DNA from: Alteraurantiacibacter hainanensis
GTDB taxonomy: Bacteria; Pseudomonadota; Alphaproteobacteria; Sphingomonadales; Sphingomonadaceae
Length of the DNA stretch: 64,000 bases
Assembly: GCF_036321025.1 (NCBI RefSeq)
Contig: NZ_JAZAPB010000001.1
Span: 1,240,001 to 1,304,000 of the forward strand
Reading direction: 5' to 3'
Position numbers and translations under genes: made by a program. Positions 50,360 through 59,715 of the stretch are shown in pieces (position 1 is the stretch's first letter; each line of letters begins with the position of its first letter). The notes below the pieces were generated by a model. That model was given only the letters and a program-made list of their open reading frames with translations, was not told the DNA's origin and did not search any database.

Positions 50360-51997
50360 ATGAAAGATCTGGCCTCATGGAACGAGGGCGACTGGATCGT
50401 TGCGATCGCATCCGTCGTACTGGCACTGTTCCTTCTTGCCGGCGCCTGGGCCGTAACGCGCAAACAGCCCGAAGTCGGCGGCCACCCAAAAGGTCTCTAC
50501 ATCCTGTTCTTCGCCGAGATGTGGGAGCGCTTCTCCTACTACGGCATGCGCGCCCTGCTCATTTTCTATCTGACCCAGCACTGGCTGTTCAACGACAGCG
50601 CCTCCAACATCATCTACGGCGCCTACGTCAGTCTCGTCTACATCACCCCCGTCCTGGGCGGCTGGCTGGCTGACCGCTACCTCGGGCAGCGCAAGGCGGT
50701 TCTGTTCGGGGCCGTGCTGCTTACCCTGGGGCACTTCTTCATGGCTTTCGAGGGTACCGGCGGACAGGACGATTCGACGATCAACATCTTCTGGCTCGCC
50801 CTCAGCTTCATCATCGTGGGTTCGGGCTTCCTGAAAGCCAATATCTCGGTGATCGTCGGCCAGCTCTATCCGCGTACCGACGTGCGCCGCGACGGTGCCT
50901 ACACCATCTTCTACATGGGCATTAACGTGGGCGCGGCGATCGGCACGATCATCGCGGGCTACCTCGGCACCACGATGGGCTGGTCCTACGGCTTCGGCGC
51001 CGCGGGCATCGGCATGTTGCTGGGCCTGGTCGTGTTCGTCATCGGCAAGCCCTTGCTGCTCGGCCAGGGCGAACCGCCCCAGCCGCTGGCCAAGGGCACC
51101 GAATGGACCATGTACGGCGTGGGCGCGGTGGGCGTCGCCATCATGTGGCTGCTGATCCAGTACCAGTCGGTAGTCGGCGGCCTGATGCTGGCCTGCGGCG
51201 TTCTCCTGCTGGGCTACGTGCTGTTCGAGGCCTTCAAGCTGGAGAAGCATCCGCGCGAACGCATGTTCGCCATCCTCTTCCTCATCGCGCTCCAGCCGCT
51301 GTTCTGGGGCCTGTTCGAACAGGCGGGCGGCTCGCTCAACCTGTTCACCGATCGCTTCATCGACCTTGGCGGCGTGCCCGCTCCGATCTTCCAGTCGATC
51401 AACCCGATCTACATCATCCTGCTGGCCCCGGTCTTCGCGGGCCTTTGGACCTGGCTGGGCCGCCGCGGGCTGGAACCTTCCACCCCCGCCAAGTTCGGCC
51501 TCGGCCTGGTGCAGCTGGGCTTCGGCTTCCTGGTCCTCGTCTGGGGCGCGGCCACCGTCGGTGCGAACGAGCTGATCCCGGTGATCTTCCTCTTCGGCAT
51601 CTACCTGTTCCATACCACCGGCGAACTTTGCCTCAGCCCGGTCGGCCTTTCGGCCATGAACCGGCTCGCTCCGCGACACCTTGCGTCGCTGATCATGGGC
51701 GCCTGGTTCTTCGCCACGGCGGGCGGCAACTTCGTGGCCGGCATGATCGGCGCCGCGACCGGCGGCGAGGATGGCGAGATGACCCGTGCCGGCACCCTCG
51801 ACATCTATCAGCAGATCGGCTGGGTCGCGATTGTCGTGGGCATCGTGGTCATCATCGTCGCGCGCTGGGTCAAGAGGCTGATGCATCTCGACACGCTGGC
51901 TGACGACAACGTGGGCGACGACCTGGAAGGCCAGGCGGAAGCCGGTCTGGAAACCCAGGAAGCCGGCATGCACCCCACCACCAGGCCGAAGGGATAA
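50360..51997 (+). CDS. POT/PTR family proton-coupled peptide transporter
   Basis: 545 aa with about 14 membrane helices. The proton-coupling and substrate signature ExxERFxYYG is at residues 53-62 (AEMWERFSYYG), followed by LGGWLADRYLGQRKAV and a FYMGINVGAAIG segment, typical of di/tripeptide transporters such as DtpT. One unusual point is an extra hydrophobic helix (about 12-33) ahead of the signature. It imports di- and tripeptides across the inner membrane. The first amidohydrolase gene starts 5 bp after its stop, and a GntR-type regulator is divergent. Confidence 0.92.
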   Translation: MKDLASWNEGDWIVAIASVVLALFLLAGAWAVTRKQPEVGGHPKGLYILFFAEMWERFSYYGMRALLIFYLTQHWLFNDSASNIIYGAYVSLVYITPVLGGWLADRYLGQRKAVLFGAVLLTLGHFFMAFEGTGGQDDSTINIFWLALSFIIVGSGFLKANISVIVGQLYPRTDVRRDGAYTIFYMGINVGAAIGTIIAGYLGTTMGWSYGFGAAGIGMLLGLVVFVIGKPLLLGQGEPPQPLAKGTEWTMYGVGAVGVAIMWLLIQYQSVVGGLMLACGVLLLGYVLFEAFKLEKHPRERMFAILFLIALQPLFWGLFEQAGGSLNLFTDRFIDLGGVPAPIFQSINPIYIILLAPVFAGLWTWLGRRGLEPSTPAKFGLGLVQLGFGFLVLVWGAATVGANELIPVIFLFGIYLFHTTGELCLSPVGLSAMNRLAPRHLASLIMGAWFFATAGGNFVAGMIGAATGGEDGEMTRAGTLDIYQQIGWVAIVVGIVVIIVARWVKRLMHLDTLADDNVGDDLEGQAEAGLETQEAGMHPTTRPKG

Positions 51998-52002
51998 GCG
52001 AT

Positions 52003-53397
52003 ATGGGTCGCAACGATAACCGGGGCGGGCTTGCCGCCCTGCTGGCAACCGTCGGCGCCCTGGCGCTGGCCGGCTGCAACACCGCCTCGGGGACCGAGCG
52101 CCCCGTCGTGGCCGCGCAGCCCGCCTCTGCCGACGAGCCCTACGCCTCGACCTACCAGCGCTTTCCCGGCGTGCCCACGGCCATAACCGGCGCGACCGTC
52201 TACGATGGCGCGGGCGGCGTGATCGAGGGCGGGACGGTGCTTTTCGCCGATGGCGAAGTTGTCGGCATCGGCGGGGCGGACCTTGCCATTCCCGCCGGCT
52301 ACACGCGGGTCGACGGCACCGGCAAGTTCGTGACGCCCGGCATCATCGACATCCACTCCCACCTGGGCGACTATCCCACGCCCAGCGTCGATGCGCACAG
52401 CGACGGAAACGAGGCGACCGATCCCACCACCCCCGAAGTCTGGGCGGAACATTCGGTCTGGCCGCAGGATCCCGGCTTCAGCAGAGCGCTGGCCAACGGC
52501 GGCATCACCAGCCTGATGATCCTGCCCGGCTCTGCCAACCTGATGGGCGGGCGCTCGGTCACGCTGAAGAACGTCCCCAGCCGCACCGTGCAGGGCATGA
52601 AGTTCCCCGGCGCGCCCTATTCGATGAAGATGGCCTGCGGAGAGAACCCCAAGCGGGTCTATGGCAATCGCAACACCATGCCCTCCACCCGCATGGGCAA
52701 CTTCGCCGTCAACCGCGAGACGTGGATCGAGGCACAGGACTACATGGCCGACGCTGATCCCGACCGGGATCTCGGGATGGAAACCCTTTCGGGCGTCCTG
52801 TCGGGCGACATCATGATCCAGAACCACTGCTACCGCGCCGACGAGATGGCGCTGGTGCTCGATATGGCGGACGAGTTCGGCTACCGCGTCTCCGCGTTCC
52901 ACCACGCCGTGGAAAGCTACAAGATCGCCGACCTGCTGCGCGAACACGATGTCTGCAGCGCGGTGTGGGCTGACTGGTACGGCTTCAAGATGGAAGCCTA
53001 CGACGCGATCCCTGAAAACGCCGCGATGATCCACAACCAGGGCGCCTGCGTGGTGATCCACTCCGACGACGAGAACGGCATTCAGCGCCTGAACCAGGAA
53101 GCCGCCAAGGCACAGGCCGACGGTCGCCGCATGGGCATCGAGATCGCCGACGCCGACGTGATCTCGTGGATCACCCTGAACGCCGCGCGCGCCATGGGCA
53201 TCGGCGATGTGACCGGCAGCCTCGAAACCGGCAAGATGGCCGACGTCGTGCTGTGGAACGGCGATCCGCTGAGCATCTATTCGCGCCCCGAAACGGTGTG
53301 GATCGACGGCGCGGTCATGTACGACATGAACGACCCGCGCATGCGACCGATCAGCGATTTCGAGCTTGGCCAGCCCGGTGCAGGAGACGTGAAATGA
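52003..53397 (+). CDS. Lipoprotein amidohydrolase (imidazolonepropionase-like)
   Basis: 464 aa. The signal is of lipoprotein type with the lipobox ALAGC (Cys25), so the protein is exported and membrane attached. The metal-dependent amidohydrolase fold shows GIIDIHSHLGDYP (His116, His118), later ligands around NHCYRADE and FHHAVES, and the C-terminal IHSDDEN segment with the catalytic aspartate. Substrate candidates are dipeptides or N-acyl amino acids, because the gene is coupled to a peptide transporter. It overlaps the next amidohydrolase by ATGA. Confidence 0.88.
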   Translation: MGRNDNRGGLAALLATVGALALAGCNTASGTERPVVAAQPASADEPYASTYQRFPGVPTAITGATVYDGAGGVIEGGTVLFADGEVVGIGGADLAIPAGYTRVDGTGKFVTPGIIDIHSHLGDYPTPSVDAHSDGNEATDPTTPEVWAEHSVWPQDPGFSRALANGGITSLMILPGSANLMGGRSVTLKNVPSRTVQGMKFPGAPYSMKMACGENPKRVYGNRNTMPSTRMGNFAVNRETWIEAQDYMADADPDRDLGMETLSGVLSGDIMIQNHCYRADEMALVLDMADEFGYRVSAFHHAVESYKIADLLREHDVCSAVWADWYGFKMEAYDAIPENAAMIHNQGACVVIHSDDENGIQRLNQEAAKAQADGRRMGIEIADADVISWITLNAARAMGIGDVTGSLETGKMADVVLWNGDPLSIYSRPETVWIDGAVMYDMNDPRMRPISDFELGQPGAGDVK

Positions 53398-54767
53398 ACC
53401 GCCTTCTTGCCCTGGCCACCTCGGCCCTCGCCCTCGCCGCCTCTCCCGCCCTTGCACAGGACGTTGCCATTACCGGTGCCACCATCGCCCTTGGCGACGG
53501 CAGCGAACCGGTGGAAAACGCCACCGTCGTCGTGCGCGGCGGTCGCATCGTGGGCGCCGGCAGCGGCATTGCCGTTCCGGCGGGCATTCCCGTTCTGGAC
53601 GGCAGCGGCGTGTGGGTGACGCCCGGCCTGTTCGCCTCGCTCACCGAACTGGGCATCTACGATGTCCAGGCGGTGGAGGACAGCAACGACGTGTCCGCCT
53701 CCGGCTCACCGTTCGGTGCGGCGCTGGACGTGGCGCCGGTCATCAATCCCAACTCGCAGGACATCGCCTACAGCCGCGCAGGCGGCGTCACCCGCGCCAG
53801 CGTAACGCCTTCCGCCGGGGCGAGCATCTTCGGTGGCCAGGGCGCCATCATCGATACCGGCGCGGATTACGACGCGGTCGTGCGTCCGCGCGCCTTCCAG
53901 GTCGTGGAAATGGGCGAGCGCGGCGCGCGCCTGGCCGGCGGCAGCCGCACGTCCTCGCACGCATTGCTGCGCAACGCCCTGCGCGAAGCCTCCAGCTATG
54001 GCGACGATGCGCAGCTCACCGGCCGCAGCCAGCGCAATCCTTCTCGCACGGGCGATGACGTCCCGCTCGACCCGCGCCTGACGGGTCGGGCCGAACGCGA
54101 CACCGACGTGCTGCTGACCCGCTTCGATGCCGCGGCATTGGTTCCCGTCGTGACCGGAGAGCAGCAGCTCTACGTGAAAGTCGAACGCGCGTCGGACATC
54201 CTCTCGGCGCTCGCCTTGCGCGAGGAATTCCCGGGCCTCGACATGGTGCTGGTAGGCGCGACAGAAGGCTGGATGGTGGCAGACCAGATCGCCGCCGCCG
54301 GCGTCCCGGTAATCGCCGCCGCGCTGCGCGATCTGCCGGTCAGCTTCGAACAGCTGGCGGCCACGCAAAGCAATCTGGGACGATTGGTGGATGCCGGAGT
54401 ACGCGTCGCGATCGGCGTCTACGACAGCAGCGGCGATCACCCGCGCAACCTGCCGCAGCAGGCGGGCAACATGGTCGCCCTGAACGACGTGCCCGGCGCG
54501 ACCGGCCTCACCTGGGGCGAGGCCTTTGCCGCGATCACTTCCGTCCCCGCCGCCATCGGCGGTCTCGAGGGCGAGGCGGGCGTGCTGGCCCCCGGCGCCC
54601 TGGGAGACCTCGTCGTGTGGGACGGGGATCCGCTCGAACTCAGTTCTGCCCCGATTAGGGTTTTCGTGGAAGGCGTTGAGCAACCGCTCACCAACCACCA
54701 GACGCGGCTGCGCGACCGCTATCGCTCCCTCGACGAGAGCGAACGGCCGCGCGCCTACGAATGGTGA
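53394..54767 (+). CDS. Exported amidohydrolase-like protein lacking HxH motif
   Basis: 457 aa with a cleavable signal peptide (about residues 1-22, ending ALA). The N- and C-terminal beta-sandwich and the LAPGALGDLVVWDGDPL ending are standard amidohydrolase features. However, at the position where active members have GxxDxHxH, this protein reads VTPGLFASLTELG (about 74-86), with no histidine. The other metal ligands are also not recognisable by eye. It may be an inactive partner of the intact amidohydrolase encoded just before it, or use a different chemistry. The two are translationally coupled. Confidence 0.85.
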   Translation: MNRLLALATSALALAASPALAQDVAITGATIALGDGSEPVENATVVVRGGRIVGAGSGIAVPAGIPVLDGSGVWVTPGLFASLTELGIYDVQAVEDSNDVSASGSPFGAALDVAPVINPNSQDIAYSRAGGVTRASVTPSAGASIFGGQGAIIDTGADYDAVVRPRAFQVVEMGERGARLAGGSRTSSHALLRNALREASSYGDDAQLTGRSQRNPSRTGDDVPLDPRLTGRAERDTDVLLTRFDAAALVPVVTGEQQLYVKVERASDILSALALREEFPGLDMVLVGATEGWMVADQIAAAGVPVIAAALRDLPVSFEQLAATQSNLGRLVDAGVRVAIGVYDSSGDHPRNLPQQAGNMVALNDVPGATGLTWGEAFAAITSVPAAIGGLEGEAGVLAPGALGDLVVWDGDPLELSSAPIRVFVEGVEQPLTNHQTRLRDRYRSLDESERPRAYEW

Positions 54768-54790
54768 TGCCTTCCTGATGAGGGGGGAGA

Positions 54791-54818
54791 GGGCGGAGCC
54801 GGCCGGCTCCGCCCTTTT
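54791..54818 (+). terminator. Rho-independent terminator of the peptide-use operon
   Basis: GGGCGGAGCC-GGCC-GGCTCCGCCC is a perfect 10-bp stem (the loop itself is self-complementary), followed by TTTTCGTTT. It lies 23 bp after the second amidohydrolase stop. Confidence 0.9.
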
Positions 54819-54866
54819 CGTTTGTGCACGGCGTGGTAACCTGCCCGACCGAAGGAGACGTGCGTA

Positions 54867-55547
54867 ATGGACCCGTCACTCGCCGCGCTTGTTGCCGCCA
54901 GCACTGCTCTTGTCGGCACCCATTTCGCCCTTTCGCATCCGCTCCGCGCGCCGCTTGTCCGGCTGCTGGGGGCGAATGGCTTCATGGGCCTCTATTCGGT
55001 CGTGGCCCTCGCCTGCCTCTACTGGATGGGCGAGGCGTTCAAGGAGGCTCCGCCTGCCTCACTGGGCGGCAGCGGCGTGATCGGCTGGATCGTCGCCAGC
55101 GTGCTGACGGCGGTTGCCGTCGTGCTGCTGTTCGGCTCCTTCCGCTCAAATCCCGCATTGCCCGCGCCCGGCGCGGAGAAGGTCGCCGCCACGCGCGAGC
55201 CGACCGGCGTCTTTGCCGTCACGCGCCACCCCATGATGTGGAGCTTCGCCCTCTGGGCGTTCGCGCACATCGTCCTGTGGTGGAGCTGGCGCACGAACAT
55301 CGTCGCCCTCGCCATTCTCGTGCTCGCCCTGGTCGGCGCGCACCTGCAGGACCGCAAGAAGGAATCGCTGATGGGCGAGGCGTGGCAGAGCTGGGAAGCG
55401 AAGACCAGCTACTGGCCGAAATGGGGCAAACTCCTTTCGGCAGGCTGGGTGCTGTGGCTGGCGGCGATTGCCGGATGGCTTGCGCTGACATGGGTCCACA
55501 TTGCCCTGGCAGGCATTCCGGCCGGCGCCTGGCGGTGGATCGGCTAG
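54867..55547 (+). CDS. NnrU family membrane protein
   Basis: 226 aa with about six membrane helices. The family segments GTHFALSHPLR, VTRHPMMWSFALWAFAHI and WWSWRTNIVALAI match NnrU-like proteins, related in fold to isoprenylcysteine methyltransferases. NnrU was described near denitrification genes, but no denitrification gene is in the window and the role here is unknown. The gene follows a terminator and has its own start signal (GAAGGAGACGTGCGTA before the ATG). Its stop shares CTAG (55544-55547) with the convergent gene. Confidence 0.85.
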   Translation: MDPSLAALVAASTALVGTHFALSHPLRAPLVRLLGANGFMGLYSVVALACLYWMGEAFKEAPPASLGGSGVIGWIVASVLTAVAVVLLFGSFRSNPALPAPGAEKVAATREPTGVFAVTRHPMMWSFALWAFAHIVLWWSWRTNIVALAILVLALVGAHLQDRKKESLMGEAWQSWEAKTSYWPKWGKLLSAGWVLWLAAIAGWLALTWVHIALAGIPAGAWRWIG

Positions 55548-56284
55548 GACTCCTCAGGAGCGGGGCAGCCTTCCCAGTGGGACGCCAGAGCGGCCCGCCA
55601 TGCACCCTCGCCCTCCTCGCGGCGAACGAGGTGATAGGCAAAGTCGGAATATTCCGCGTGATTGGCGAGCGGTAACCGCGCCGCCAGCAAGCGCCCGTCG
55701 TCGGCGTCGAACCACATGGCGCCCGTTTCGCCGCCCAGCGCCGGACCGCCAGCGCGGTAGTAGACGAAACCCCTGCCCTCTACCTCGCCTGTTCCCGCAT
55801 AGGTCAGTTTGAAGGTTCCGCGGCTGCTCATTGTCGGTTCGTCCTCCCCGGTGAGCAGCAGGATCATTTCGCGGGAGATATCCTCTCTTGAAAGGATTTC
55901 TGCAGGCGGTTGCGCGATCCAGTCGGCGAAATCGAAATCGTACAGGAACCACCTGTCGCTGACCGCGATATCGAAGACCGGATCGCTCTCGGGCGAGCCC
56001 AATCGTACCTGCGCCCGACCGACCGGGCTGGAGAACCACGCCGCCGCATCCTGATTGAGATCGCGTCCCAGCCGCCCGCCGACCAACGATCGCGTCTGCC
56101 CCGACACGGGATCGAGCTCGGCAGTGACATAGGCGGCACTGGTACATGGCTCGCGCCCCTTGAACACGCGAACGGATCCGGGCGCATCGGCGTAGACGAT
56201 GACGGTTTCGGGCTCGGTGCCATCGCTGTTGGACCGCACGTAGTGCAGCACCGGTGCAGCGGCGGCCAAAAGGAGGAGGCTCAT
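55544..56284 (-). CDS. Exported protein of unknown function
   Basis: 246 aa beginning MSLLLLAAAAPVLHYVRSNS, a likely signal peptide. The rest is soluble and beta-rich with few cysteines and no motif I recognise; the AYAGTGEVEGRGFVYYRAGG-type middle part suggests a lipocalin- or DUF-like beta-barrel but that is a guess. The region ahead of the ATG is AT-rich with no ribosome binding site, while a TTATAG-like box lies about 15 bp upstream, so the message may be leaderless or have a very short leader. Convergent with the nnrU-like gene through a shared CTAG. Confidence 0.65.
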   Translation of the reverse strand: MSLLLLAAAAPVLHYVRSNSDGTEPETVIVYADAPGSVRVFKGREPCTSAAYVTAELDPVSGQTRSLVGGRLGRDLNQDAAAWFSSPVGRAQVRLGSPESDPVFDIAVSDRWFLYDFDFADWIAQPPAEILSREDISREMILLLTGEDEPTMSSRGTFKLTYAGTGEVEGRGFVYYRAGGPALGGETGAMWFDADDGRLLAARLPLANHAEYSDFAYHLVRREEGEGAWRAALASHWEGCPAPEES

Positions 56285-56385
56285 TTGCGTGTATTATTTC
56301 TATAACACACGTAGCGTCAAGTGACCTGATGATCGGTCCCGGACTGCGCTCCGGCGGCCAGACACGTCCTGCGCCCGGCAGAGGC

Positions 56386-57165
56386 TCAAGAGACCGAAAC
56401 GAAGGCGGCGATCTCGTTCTGCACCGGCTCGTGAACGACGAGATCGTGGCCCCAGCCGGGATAGGTGACAAGGCGCGTGTCGGGATGCGAGCTTGCCAGG
56501 GCCTCGGCCTGTTCGAGTGCGATCAGCGTATCGTCCTCGCCATGCAGGATCAGAATCGGCAGCGTGAGGTGCGCGAACTTTCCGGCGTTGTCGTAGCGGT
56601 CGCGCAGCAGTTGCCGCACCGGCAGCCAGCGGAGACTGCGCGAAGCCGTTTCCTCGAGGCTGTCGAAAGGCGAGATCAGCACGAGTGCGCGCGCTTCGAC
56701 TTCGGTGGCGAGGTGGGTGGCCACGCCCGACCCGATTGAATTGCCGACCAGCACGATATCGCCGGGCGAAATGCCCTTCTCCAGTAGGAAGTCATAGGCA
56801 GCGCGGCCATCGCGGTAGAGACCCGCCTCCGACGGGGAGCCGGGATTGTCGTTGTAGCCCCGGTACTCGGCGGCGAGGACGCCAAACCCGCGCGCGACGA
56901 GGTCGGCGGTCACGTATGACGTCGACTGCCAGCTGGCGCCGTTGCCGTGGAAGAACAGCAGGGTTGGCCTGCCTTCCCGCGCCGGGAGATAGCCTGCCCG
57001 AAGCGCGAGCCCATCCTGCGTGCGATAACTGACGTGTTCGAAGCCGTTCGGCGCATCGCTGCGAACCGGGGGTGCCGGATAGATCAGTCGCCCCTGCAGC
57101 ACGTACACCGCCAGCAGCGTTGCGCCGTAGGCGACGACCAGGAAGACGACGACAGATGTGACCAT
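56386..57165 (-). CDS. Membrane-anchored alpha/beta hydrolase (ABHD13/YqkD-like)
   Basis: 259 aa from the ATG at 57163-57165; a TTG nine codons earlier would also be in frame but adds only a basic stretch. An N-terminal membrane helix (about 1-22) anchors the protein. The catalytic core has FFHGNGASW, the nucleophile GNSIGSG (about residue 142), then HGEDDT and GWGHD. It resembles ABHD13/BEM46-type serine hydrolases, mostly uncharacterised thioesterases or lipases. It follows dxs by about 30 bp on the same strand, so it may be co-transcribed. Confidence 0.85.
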   Translation of the reverse strand: MVTSVVVFLVVAYGATLLAVYVLQGRLIYPAPPVRSDAPNGFEHVSYRTQDGLALRAGYLPAREGRPTLLFFHGNGASWQSTSYVTADLVARGFGVLAAEYRGYNDNPGSPSEAGLYRDGRAAYDFLLEKGISPGDIVLVGNSIGSGVATHLATEVEARALVLISPFDSLEETASRSLRWLPVRQLLRDRYDNAGKFAHLTLPILILHGEDDTLIALEQAEALASSHPDTRLVTYPGWGHDLVVHEPVQNEIAAFVSVS

Positions 57166-57194
57166 GCGCCCGAAGCTCCGGCGCGCGGGCAAGA

Positions 57195-59126
57195 TCAGGC
57201 CCGCGCTTCCGCCACCCCGGCAGAATTATGCCGCAGCGCCGACAGCACCGTCTCCACGATGTGCGGCGCGTTGAGCCGCGCGGCGTCGTACTGCTTCACC
57301 GGATCGTCGTGATCGAGGAAGACGTCGGGCAGGCGCATGGTGCGGATTTTCAGCCCGCCGTCGGTCAGCCCCTCGTCGCTGGCCATGGTCAGTACGTGCG
57401 CGCCCAGGCCGCCGATCGCGGCCTCCTCGACAGTCACCAGCACGTCGTGCGTGGCGGCAAGCTTGCGGATCAGTTCGGAATCGATGGGCTTGGCAAAGCG
57501 CATGTCGGCAACCGTGGTGGCAAGGCCCTTGGCCTCCAGTTCGCCGGCCGCCTTCTTCGCTTCCGCCAGCCGCGCGCCGAGCGAGAGGATGGCGACCTTG
57601 CCGTTCTTCTCGTCGCCAAGGACCACGCGGCCCTTGCCGATTTCCAGCTTCTGCGGCGTTTCGGGCAGTTCGACGCCCACGCCGTTGCCGCGCGGATAGC
57701 GGAAGGCAATCGGGCCTTCGTCGTATTCCGCTGCGGTGTAGGTCATGTGCACCAGTTCCGCCTCGTCGGCAGCCGCCATCACCACGAAATTGGGCAGGCT
57801 GGCGAGATAGGTGACATCGAAGGAACCGGCATGGGTGGCCCCGTCGGCCCCGACCAGTCCGGCGCGGTCGATGGCGAAGCGCACGGGCAGGTTCTGGATC
57901 GCCACGTCGTGCACAACCTGATCGTAGGCGCGCTGCAGGAAGGTGGAATATATCGCCGCGAAGGGCCGCATGCCCTGCGCCGCCAGTCCTGCCGCGAAAG
58001 TGACGCCGTGCTGCTCGGCAATGCCGACGTCGAAGGCGCGCTCCGGGTGGGCCTTGGCGAACTTGTCCACGCCGGTGCCGCTGGGCATGGCGGCGGTGAT
58101 GGCGCAGATGCGCTTGTCGGTCTCCGCCAGCTTGGCCAGCGTCTCGCCGAACACATTCTGGTAGGCGGGAGGACCGGCCTTGGACTTGGCCTTCTCTCCG
58201 GTGACGACGTCGAACTTGGGTACGCCGTGATACTTGTCGTCGCTGGTTTCCGCGGGGTGGTATCCCTTGCCCTTGGTGGTGACGACGTGGACCAGCACCG
58301 GCCCCTGTTCGCTGTCGCGCACGTTTTCCAGCACCGGCAGCAGGTGATCGAGATTGTGCCCGTCGATGGGGCCGACGTAATAGAAGCCCAGTTCCTCGAA
58401 CAGGGTGCCGCCGGTCACCATGCCGCGCGTGAATTCCTCCGCCTTGCCGAGCGAGGTGTGCACCCGGCGCGAGAACTTGGCCGCGACCTTGGACGCCAGC
58501 GAGCGCAGGCCCAGGTATTCGCTGCTGGAGACCATGCGGGCGAGATAGGCCGAAAGACCGCCCACGGGCGGGGCGATCGACATGTCGTTGTCGTTGAGGA
58601 TCACGATCAGGCGGTTACCGGCCTGCTCGGCGTTGTTCATCGCCTCGTAGGCCATGCCGGCGCTCATCGCGCCGTCGCCGATCACGGCGATGGCCTTGCC
58701 GGGCTGGTTGTTCAGCTTGTTGGCGACGGCAAAGCCCAGTCCGGCGGAAATCGAGGTGGAGCTGTGCGCCGCGCCGAAGGGATCGTATTCGCTCTCGCTG
58801 CGCTTGGTGAAGCCCGAGAGGCCGCCACCCTGCCGCAAGGTACGGATGCGATCGCGGCGACCGGTGATGATCTTGTGCGGATAGGCCTGGTGGCCCACGT
58901 CCCAGATCAGCCGGTCTTCCGGCGTGTTGAAGACATAGTGGATCGCAACTGTCAGCTCGACCACGCCGAGACCGGAGCCCAGGTGCCCGCCGGTGGACCC
59001 GACGGCATCGATCATTTCACTGCGCAATTCATCCGACAACTGCCGCAATTGCCCGGAATCGAGCTTTCGGAGGTCTGCGGGAGTATCGACGGTGTCGAGA
59101 AGCGGCGTATCAGGTCGATTTGTCAT
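57195..59126 (-). CDS. dxs: 1-deoxy-D-xylulose-5-phosphate synthase
   Basis: 643 aa of normal length. It has the thiamine diphosphate motif GDGAMSAGMAYEAMNNAE, the HSSTSISAGLGFAVA segment and the C-terminal transketolase-like PRGNGVG region. It condenses pyruvate and glyceraldehyde-3-phosphate, the first step of the MEP isoprenoid pathway, which in this type of organism supplies carotenoids and quinones. No other MEP genes are in the window. The alpha/beta hydrolase gene follows closely. The start MTNRPDTPLLDTVDTPAD is the usual N-terminus. Confidence 0.97.
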   Translation of the reverse strand: MTNRPDTPLLDTVDTPADLRKLDSGQLRQLSDELRSEMIDAVGSTGGHLGSGLGVVELTVAIHYVFNTPEDRLIWDVGHQAYPHKIITGRRDRIRTLRQGGGLSGFTKRSESEYDPFGAAHSSTSISAGLGFAVANKLNNQPGKAIAVIGDGAMSAGMAYEAMNNAEQAGNRLIVILNDNDMSIAPPVGGLSAYLARMVSSSEYLGLRSLASKVAAKFSRRVHTSLGKAEEFTRGMVTGGTLFEELGFYYVGPIDGHNLDHLLPVLENVRDSEQGPVLVHVVTTKGKGYHPAETSDDKYHGVPKFDVVTGEKAKSKAGPPAYQNVFGETLAKLAETDKRICAITAAMPSGTGVDKFAKAHPERAFDVGIAEQHGVTFAAGLAAQGMRPFAAIYSTFLQRAYDQVVHDVAIQNLPVRFAIDRAGLVGADGATHAGSFDVTYLASLPNFVVMAAADEAELVHMTYTAAEYDEGPIAFRYPRGNGVGVELPETPQKLEIGKGRVVLGDEKNGKVAILSLGARLAEAKKAAGELEAKGLATTVADMRFAKPIDSELIRKLAATHDVLVTVEEAAIGGLGAHVLTMASDEGLTDGGLKIRTMRLPDVFLDHDDPVKQYDAARLNAPHIVETVLSALRHNSAGVAEARA

Positions 59127-59193
59127 CGCCCCTTCCTACCCCGCCAAATCGGGCCTGTCGATGAACGAGTAGGGCAGATGAACGCGTGGCCTC

Positions 59194-59658
59194 TCAACCG
59201 GCGCAATCGGCACACAGGCCGCGCAATTCCACTACCGGGCGAACCGCGGTGTATCCGTGCGCTCCGCCTGCATTGCGCAGCGCATCGGTCAGCTTGTCGT
59301 CGTCGAAATGGTCGGCCTGGCCGCAGTCGTCGCAGATCAGGAAGATGCAGTCGTGGCGGCAGCCCGGATGGGTGTTGGCGAGATAGGCGTTCGCGCTTTC
59401 GATGCGGTTCGCCAGGTTGGTGCGAACGAACAGGTCGAGAATGCGATAGACGCTGTTGGCGGCAACGCGCTTCCCGCGACGCTTCCCGACTTCCTCGGCG
59501 ATATCGTATGCGCTGGCGGGACGCTCCTGATCGGCCAGGGCGCGGAACACATCCTCGCGCATGGCGGTCCACTGCTCTCCGGCGTCGGCAAGCACGCGGC
59601 CCGCCTCGTCGACCAGGCGGTCGCCTGAATGTTCGTGATGTTTGTGCTGCGTTGCCAT
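59194..59658 (-). CDS. zur: Fur family regulator, Zur-like
   Basis: 154 aa with a winged-helix half (RVAANSVYRILDLFVRTNL, about 65-83) and a dimerisation half. The segment GCRHDCIFLICDDCG, together with the C-terminal LCADC, supplies the two CxxC pairs for the structural zinc expected of Fur/Zur. The His/Cys-rich lead into the CDDCG motif favours Zur over Fur, but the metal cannot be settled from sequence. It is 67 bp upstream of dxs on the same strand and is not obviously its regulator. No zinc transporter gene is in the window. Confidence 0.8.
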   Translation of the reverse strand: MATQHKHHEHSGDRLVDEAGRVLADAGEQWTAMREDVFRALADQERPASAYDIAEEVGKRRGKRVAANSVYRILDLFVRTNLANRIESANAYLANTHPGCRHDCIFLICDDCGQADHFDDDKLTDALRNAGGAHGYTAVRPVVELRGLCADCAG

Positions 59659-59715
59659 GAAGTCCTACATAGGAAGCGGCGCGCGCTACGGCAATCGCGT
59701 TGCGCCCTTGTGCCG

